Below, piece by piece: positions 32,546 to 36,152 of a DNA stretch of 36,152 nucleotides. The position numbers and the translations under genes are program-made. Source of the DNA: Actinomycetes bacterium (GTDB lineage: Bacteria > Actinomycetota > Thermoleophilia > Gaiellales > Gaiellaceae); assembly GCA_025964535.1 (NCBI GenBank), contig JAOPYX010000118.1, positions 1-36,152 on the forward strand. The letters run 5' to 3'. The notes under the pieces were generated by a model that was not told the origin of the DNA, did not search any database, and saw only the letters and a program-made list of their open reading frames with translations. Each line of letters starts with the position of its first letter. Positions within the stretch are counted from its first letter, which is position 1.

Positions 32546-33321
32546 GAGAGCAGCGACCTCCTCGTATGGAGCCTCGACGGAGCGAGCTCCGCGAGGCGTT
32601 TTCCGACCGGAGGCAGCTGCGGATGCGCGCTCCGCAGCAGCGGATAGCACGCGAGGCCGAACCCGATCGAGAGCAGATGTCCGAAGTCGGTGAACGTCGT
32701 CGACGCGACGACGTTCCAGACGGCGTAGCCGATCAGCGCCGCGAAGTACGGCAGACGCAGCCGCTGTTCGAGGACGAAGCCGAGGCACGCGGCTGCGGCG
32801 AACAGTGCGTAGCTCGGGCCGACGTCCTGTACGTCGGCGATGCTCGGATCGACGACGCCGGTGCGAACGCCGACCCACAGGCCCACCGCAGTGACCAGGG
32901 TCGCCCCGACGTGCCCGAGAACGAGCACTGCGATCGTCTTGCTCCCGCCGATCCGGCGCTCGAGCGGCGCGACCACGAGCAGCAGCATCGGCGCGACGAA
33001 GAGGATCTGCCAGGCGCTCGAGACCCAGAACGCGCTCGTGACGAGCACGCGGACCGGATCTCGGGCGAGGTGATGCAGGTTCGTGCTCAGCTCGCCCAAC
33101 AGGGAATTCGCGGTGCCGGCGGTCGAGGTCTGCAGGACCAGGGTCGTGACCAGAAGGACGATCAGGTAGATGGAGCTCACCGGGGCGGAGCGGCCGTATG
33201 CCAGCGCTGCCAGACGGAGCCGCGTCATGTCCCGTCGGACGCCGGCGAGGGCGAGCGGCCGCTCGGCACGCAACAGGAGATCGAGCCCCGCGGCGAGAAG
33301 CAAGATCGCAATGATGGTCAA
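32542..33321 (-). CDS. Rhomboid-like integral membrane protein
   Basis: This 259-residue protein has about six membrane helices. The order of features is that of rhomboid proteases: RVLVTSAFWVSSAWQILFVAPMLLLVVAPLERRIGG (helix 2 and after, but with Trp/Gln where rhomboids have His), DVGPSYALFAAAAC (GxS serine loop) and TDFGHLLSIGFGL (catalytic His helix). The Ser and His needed for a dyad are present; the usual GxSG is GPSY. The start is a TTG at 33321, 30 bp after the VIT-family gene, and it is uncertain. The stop overlaps the G1 peptidase start. It may be an active or a degenerate intramembrane protease. Confidence 0.7.
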   Translation of the reverse strand: MTIIAILLLAAGLDLLLRAERPLALAGVRRDMTRLRLAALAYGRSAPVSSIYLIVLLVTTLVLQTSTAGTANSLLGELSTNLHHLARDPVRVLVTSAFWVSSAWQILFVAPMLLLVVAPLERRIGGSKTIAVLVLGHVGATLVTAVGLWVGVRTGVVDPSIADVQDVGPSYALFAAAACLGFVLEQRLRLPYFAALIGYAVWNVVASTTFTDFGHLLSIGFGLACYPLLRSAHPQLPPVGKRLAELAPSRLHTRRSLLS

Positions 33322-33351
33322 CGGAGCGCCTCGACGTCCGCGCGCTGCACG

Positions 33352-33867
33352 TCAGCCCACAGAGCCGACGGCGGCGCTGATCCCGGCGATGATTGCGCCG
33401 CCGAGGGTGATCGAGGCGAACGAGCGGATGAAGCCGGTATCGAAGAAGCGCCAGCGGATCCAGGCCAGCGTCACGAGCTCGAACGCGATCGTCGCCAGCG
33501 CCACCAGCAGCGCGGCGCGGTATTGCGGGATCAAGAACGGCAGCGTGTGCAGGACGCCGCCCGAGAACGTGCCGACACCGGTGATCGAGCCGCGGACATA
33601 CGGGTTTCCGCGGCCGGTCAGCTCGCCTGTGTCCGACAACCCTTCCGAAAAGGCCATGCTTATGCCCGCTCCGATCGCCGTGGCCAGGCCGGCGAAGAAC
33701 GCGGTGTGGGGCTGGTGGGTGGCGAAGGCGACGGCGAAGATCGGCGCCAGCGTCGACAGCGAGCCGTCGATCAAGCCGGTCATGGCAGGCTGCACGCGCT
33801 GCAACAGGAACGACGTCGCCGCGGAGGGAGGCGACGCGTTCGGCTTCTCTGCAACGCTCGACGACAT
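33352..33867 (-). CDS. VIT/CCC1-family membrane protein
   Basis: This 171-residue protein has four to five hydrophobic segments. GLIDGSLSTLAPIFAVAFAT and AGISMAFSEGLSDTGELTGRGNPYVRGSITGVGTFSGGVLHTLPFLIP are typical of VIT1/CCC1-like iron/manganese transporters. It lacks the larger soluble metal-binding insert of some members. The start at the ATG 33867 is preferred; a GTG at 33906 would add 13 residues and neither has a strong ribosome binding site. It is first in a - strand group with a rhomboid-like protein and a G1 peptidase, and is divergent from the DedA gene. Metal transport is a family-based inference. Confidence 0.8.
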   Translation of the reverse strand: MSSSVAEKPNASPPSAATSFLLQRVQPAMTGLIDGSLSTLAPIFAVAFATHQPHTAFFAGLATAIGAGISMAFSEGLSDTGELTGRGNPYVRGSITGVGTFSGGVLHTLPFLIPQYRAALLVALATIAFELVTLAWIRWRFFDTGFIRSFASITLGGAIIAGISAAVGSVG

Positions 33868-33951
33868 GTGGTGCAGGGTTGCGAACTGGCACGCCGCCGT
33901 CTGCACGGCCAGCGCCCGTTTGCGCTCACGGCCGGCGGGTACTCGCTGCTA

Positions 33952-33963
33952 CCTGCTAGCAGG
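33952..33963. promoter_or_regulatory. 12-bp palindrome before the DedA gene
   Basis: CCTGCTAGCAGG is a perfect palindrome 10 bp before the DedA ATG and overlaps its likely ribosome binding region (AGCAGGGG). It could be an operator or chance. Confidence 0.3.
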
Positions 33964-33972
33964 GGCGCGCCG

Positions 33973-34617
33973 ATGACGCTCGCAAGCCTGTTCAACAGCT
34001 CCGGGCTCGACCATCTACTCTCGACCTACGGCTATGCCGCGGTGTTCCTGGTCGTCGCCGGGGAGAGCCTCGGCATTCCGCTTCCGGGCGAGACGATCCT
34101 GACGCTCGCCGCGATCTACGTCGGTACGACGCACAATCTGAGCATCGTGGGCGTGATCGCAGCGGCGATCGCGGGGGCGATCATCGGCGACAACATCGGG
34201 TACACGATCGGCCACTGGGGTGGATACCGCCTACTGCGCCGCTACGGCCCGTACATTCGAATCGACGAGCGCCGCCTGAAGATCGGGCGCTACCTCTTCG
34301 ATCGCTACGGCGGCAAGGTCGTCTTCTTCGGCCGCTTCGTCTCGATCCTCCGCACCTGGGCCGCGTTCCTCGCCGGTACGACGCACATGCGCTGGCGCCG
34401 CTTCCTCTTCTTCAACGCGGCCGGCGGCATCACGTGGGCGACCCTGTACGGCGTCGGGTTCTACTACTTCGGGTCCGCCCTCAAGCGGCTCCAGACGCCG
34501 GTGGACATCGCGCTCGGGGTCATCGCTTTCGGCATCCTCGTCGCCGGGTTCGTCGTGCTTCGCCGGATGGAGAAGCAACTGAGTGAGGCCGCGTTAGAGG
34601 CGTATCCCGACCCGTAG
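33973..34617 (+). CDS. DedA-family membrane protein
   Basis: This 214-residue protein has four or more hydrophobic segments. The family motifs are GESLGIPLPGETIL near the N-terminus, GDNIGYTIGHWGG in the middle, and FFGRFVSILRTWAAFLAGTTHMRWRRFLFFNAAGG with the conserved Arg residues. DedA proteins act in the cytoplasmic membrane, and some recycle undecaprenyl phosphate or phospholipids. The ATG at 33973 is the first in-frame Met at the family N-terminus; the long open frame upstream overlaps - strand genes and is a shadow. It converges on the TDT transporter gene with 17 bp between the stops. Confidence 0.92.
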   Translation: MTLASLFNSSGLDHLLSTYGYAAVFLVVAGESLGIPLPGETILTLAAIYVGTTHNLSIVGVIAAAIAGAIIGDNIGYTIGHWGGYRLLRRYGPYIRIDERRLKIGRYLFDRYGGKVVFFGRFVSILRTWAAFLAGTTHMRWRRFLFFNAAGGITWATLYGVGFYYFGSALKRLQTPVDIALGVIAFGILVAGFVVLRRMEKQLSEAALEAYPDP

Positions 34618-34634
34618 GTCGACGAGCCGCCGCA

Positions 34635-35687
34635 TCACGCTCTCTGAGCCGTTTCCGACGCGGCGTTCGTCGGCGCGACCGAGGCGGCCGGCAGGAGTTG
34701 CCCTCGCCGAGCTGCGATAACCGTGCGGGCAGCGATCGCCCCGATCAAGCCCGTGACCCCGGCGACGAGGCTCCAGGCATAGACGCTTCCGCCCACCGGC
34801 TTGTCGAGGGCGATCCATTGGAGCGCGAAGGTCGCGATCGCCGCGGGTGGAAACGTGAAGGACCAAAAGCCGGGCGTGAAGCGCAGCGCTCGGTAGAGAG
34901 GCAGCAGCCGTACCTGCGCCACGACCATGACCGCTGCGTAGCCGCCGAGCCCGAGCATCAGCAGGTCGGGCGCGCCCGGATGAATCAGGAAGTACGCATT
35001 GCCGGCGACGGCGGGCGGCGCTACTTCGATCGCCAGCGTGGGCATGAGACCCGGTGCGAGCCGCGGCCGGAAGAACATCCGGTTGAGCACGACGGAGCTC
35101 ATGAAGACCCATGAGATCACGCCGACGCCGAAGTACAGTCCGGCGAGGCTGTGCAGCCCTACGGTCGACGCGGCGTCCGATCCGACGAAGCCGATGCCGA
35201 GCCCGGGCAAGAAGAACGCCGGGCTGAAGGTCGCCTCCTCGAGCCCGCCCGTCAACCACTGTCCGGTCAGCCAACCGTCGACCAGCAGACCGAGGAAGAG
35301 GAACACGATCACGACGACGCGGGCGGCCGCCGGTGCATGAGGCTCGAGCGACGCGCCGAGCAGGAAGGCGCTAATCACTGCCGCGGCGAGGAACGGCCCT
35401 ACCGCCGCGTCGCGTGTGTCGGCCAGGATCTGGCGTGGTCCCTGCCGCAGGTAGGCGAACGTCAACACGACCCAGCTCGCGGCGGCGACGACCGCAACCG
35501 CGTCGGCGACGATGGCAGGCGCGCCAAACGAATCGGACGCGTACAGCCAGAGCGCTGCGAGCCCCGACAGTCCGAGTGCAATCCCGAAGAAATTCGGGGG
35601 AATCCGCACGACTGCTCTGCTTCTCGTTCGGGCTCGAGTGTCGGTGCTCGGCGCGCCGAGGTTCGTCGTCAGATCGGTCGCGTTCAT
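34635..35687 (-). CDS. TDT-family (TehA/dicarboxylate-type) transporter
   Basis: This 350-residue membrane protein has about ten hydrophobic segments. IPPNFFGIALGLSGLAALW opens the domain in the manner of TehA/Mae1 family members. FFLPGLGIGFVGSDA, GVGVISWVFMSSVVLNRMFF and PGFWSFTFPPAAIATFALQW are family-typical. Members export tellurite-type anions, sulfite, malate or chloride-like anions; the substrate is not evident. The ATG at 35687 overlaps the stop of a 60-codon ORF (ATGA). Upstream open frame to 35969 lacks transporter features. Residues 1-24 are a hydrophilic N-terminal tail. Confidence 0.85.
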   Translation of the reverse strand: MNATDLTTNLGAPSTDTRARTRSRAVVRIPPNFFGIALGLSGLAALWLYASDSFGAPAIVADAVAVVAAASWVVLTFAYLRQGPRQILADTRDAAVGPFLAAAVISAFLLGASLEPHAPAAARVVVIVFLFLGLLVDGWLTGQWLTGGLEEATFSPAFFLPGLGIGFVGSDAASTVGLHSLAGLYFGVGVISWVFMSSVVLNRMFFRPRLAPGLMPTLAIEVAPPAVAGNAYFLIHPGAPDLLMLGLGGYAAVMVVAQVRLLPLYRALRFTPGFWSFTFPPAAIATFALQWIALDKPVGGSVYAWSLVAGVTGLIGAIAARTVIAARRGQLLPAASVAPTNAASETAQRA

Positions 35688-35866
35688 GGTCGGCGGACGA
35701 TGACCGGCTTGTTCGTGGACAGGGCGGCGATCGGCGATTCGTCGAGGCTGAAGTGGGAAGGCAGCACGGAGGACGTTCTGCCATGCACGTGCGCGTGCGG
35801 CGAGCTCGAGGGCATGGAACGCCACCCGACGGTCGAAGCCCACACCCACCCGATCGCGGCCGACAT
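35684..35866 (-). other. Small coupled ORF of uncertain reality, perhaps a frameshifted remnant
   Basis: This 60-codon ORF starts at an ATG that overlaps the upstream stop (TGATG), and its stop overlaps the transporter start (ATGA). The second half (SHFSLDESPIAALSTNKPVIVRRP) has good codon use. The first half is poor (many Trp and Ser). In the next frame the same DNA reads RVGVGFDRRVAFHALELAARARA, which looks more protein-like. A one-base shift near 35780-35790 would join the two good parts, so this may be a frameshifted gene or a sequencing error. No family is recognised; a weak resemblance to universal stress protein ends is not convincing. Confidence 0.35.
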
Positions 35867-36081
35867 CAGCGCACGATCTCGAGCGCGAGATTCGGCGGAC
35901 AGCCATGCTGCACGAGATCCGCGATCTCGTGCCAGTCCACCCGAGCGGCGAAGATCTCCGCCGACGCACGTCGCACTCCGAGGCGTCGCAGTTGCTCTAC
36001 CCGCCAGGCGTGGACGAGCAGCTCGCCGCTCTCTGCGTCGTCGAGAGTGGCCTCTGGATCAAGAATCGAGATCGGCTCCAT
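35866..36081 (-). CDS. Small conserved-looking protein, function unknown
   Basis: This 71-residue protein begins MEPISILDPEATLDDAESGELLVHAWRVEQLRRLG and ends HEIADLVQHGCPPNLALEIVR. It is soluble and predicted to be helical, with no membrane segment. GGGAGGA about 9 nt upstream supports the ATG at 36081 over the more upstream start at 36147. The HAWRVEQLRRLG and DWHEIADLVQ-GCPP-LAL segments look like those of small actinobacterial hypothetical proteins I have a general memory of, without a known function. Its stop overlaps the start of the next small ORF (TGATG), which couples it to the TDT transporter gene. Bases 36082-36152 hold only its leader. Confidence 0.65.
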   Translation of the reverse strand: MEPISILDPEATLDDAESGELLVHAWRVEQLRRLGVRRASAEIFAARVDWHEIADLVQHGCPPNLALEIVR

Positions 36082-36152
36082 CTGAATCGTCCTCCCAGCT
36101 CGGGCGTTTGCAAGAAGAACGATTGCGCTCGCGAGGGGTGGCGGCATCGAGG

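Noticed and set aside
31694-33892. 732-codon reading of the G1 peptidase frame
   Set aside because: The first 449 codons are a shadow of the rhomboid-like and VIT genes; the signal peptide at 32545 marks the real start.
34588-34598. GCGTTAGAGGC at the end of the DedA gene, resembling the half-site at 31158
   Set aside because: Single copy without an 11-bp partner, inside a coding sequence at a convergent junction; likely chance.
1-36152. tRNA, rRNA, CRISPR arrays, insertion sequences, prophage or conjugation genes
   Set aside because: Looked for on both strands; no cloverleaf, regular spaced repeats, transposase or integrase motifs were recognised.

Overview
The window is a GC-rich bacterial chromosome segment with dense gene packing, many GTG/TTG starts and many 4-bp start/stop overlaps. 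High GC, Liv-type transporters, DUF2630, small secreted actinobacterial-type proteins and OmpR- and CitA-type sensor systems suggest a soil actinobacterium, perhaps Thermoleophilia. That placement is inference: no rRNA or other taxonomic marker is present. I see no tRNA, rRNA, CRISPR array, transposase or phage gene, and no gene-free stretch longer than 300 bases.

Region 1 (1-8807, + strand) is a tightly coupled run of ten genes. It comprises a branched-chain-amino-acid-type ABC transporter (substrate-binding protein cut by the left edge, two ATPases, two permeases), two tandem ketopantoate-reductase-family enzymes, an M24/creatinase-fold protein lacking most metal ligands, a tryptophan 2,3-dioxygenase and a threonine-dehydratase-like PLP enzyme. 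This looks like uptake plus catabolism of an amino-acid-like compound. It ends in a perfect 20-bp inverted repeat shared with a convergent class V aminotransferase-fold gene. An aldo-keto reductase follows, joined to its neighbours by CATG and CTAG overlaps.

Region 2 (11012-14387) holds an OmpR-type two-component system. Divergent from it is a small secreted protein with a GPGGHAD tail, followed by an exported M14-type zinc peptidase. A paralogue of the secreted protein lies at 31270-31599. Both paralogues have the same promoter layout: two direct half-sites 11 bp apart, one inverted half-site, and a -10-like box 48-49 nt before the ATG.

Region 3 (14442-22337) has an SsuABC/NMT1-type ABC importer on the - strand, divergent from a CitA/DcuS-type sensor kinase and its CitB-type regulator. 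A PAS-PAS-GGDEF-EAL protein follows.

Region 4 (22465-29752) has an unrecognised gene, then a - strand set of homocysteine S-methyltransferase, MFS transporter and aspartate kinase, then an FKBP isomerase and a large LuxR-family (LAL) regulator.

Region 5 (29830-36152) has DUF2630, a UBP-type zinc finger protein, an SDR and the second GPGGHAD secreted protein. It continues with a - strand VIT-family / rhomboid-like / G1 glutamic peptidase cluster, a DedA protein, and a coupled - strand chain of two small ORFs and a TDT-family transporter.

Calls rest on motif recognition by eye; no database search was run.
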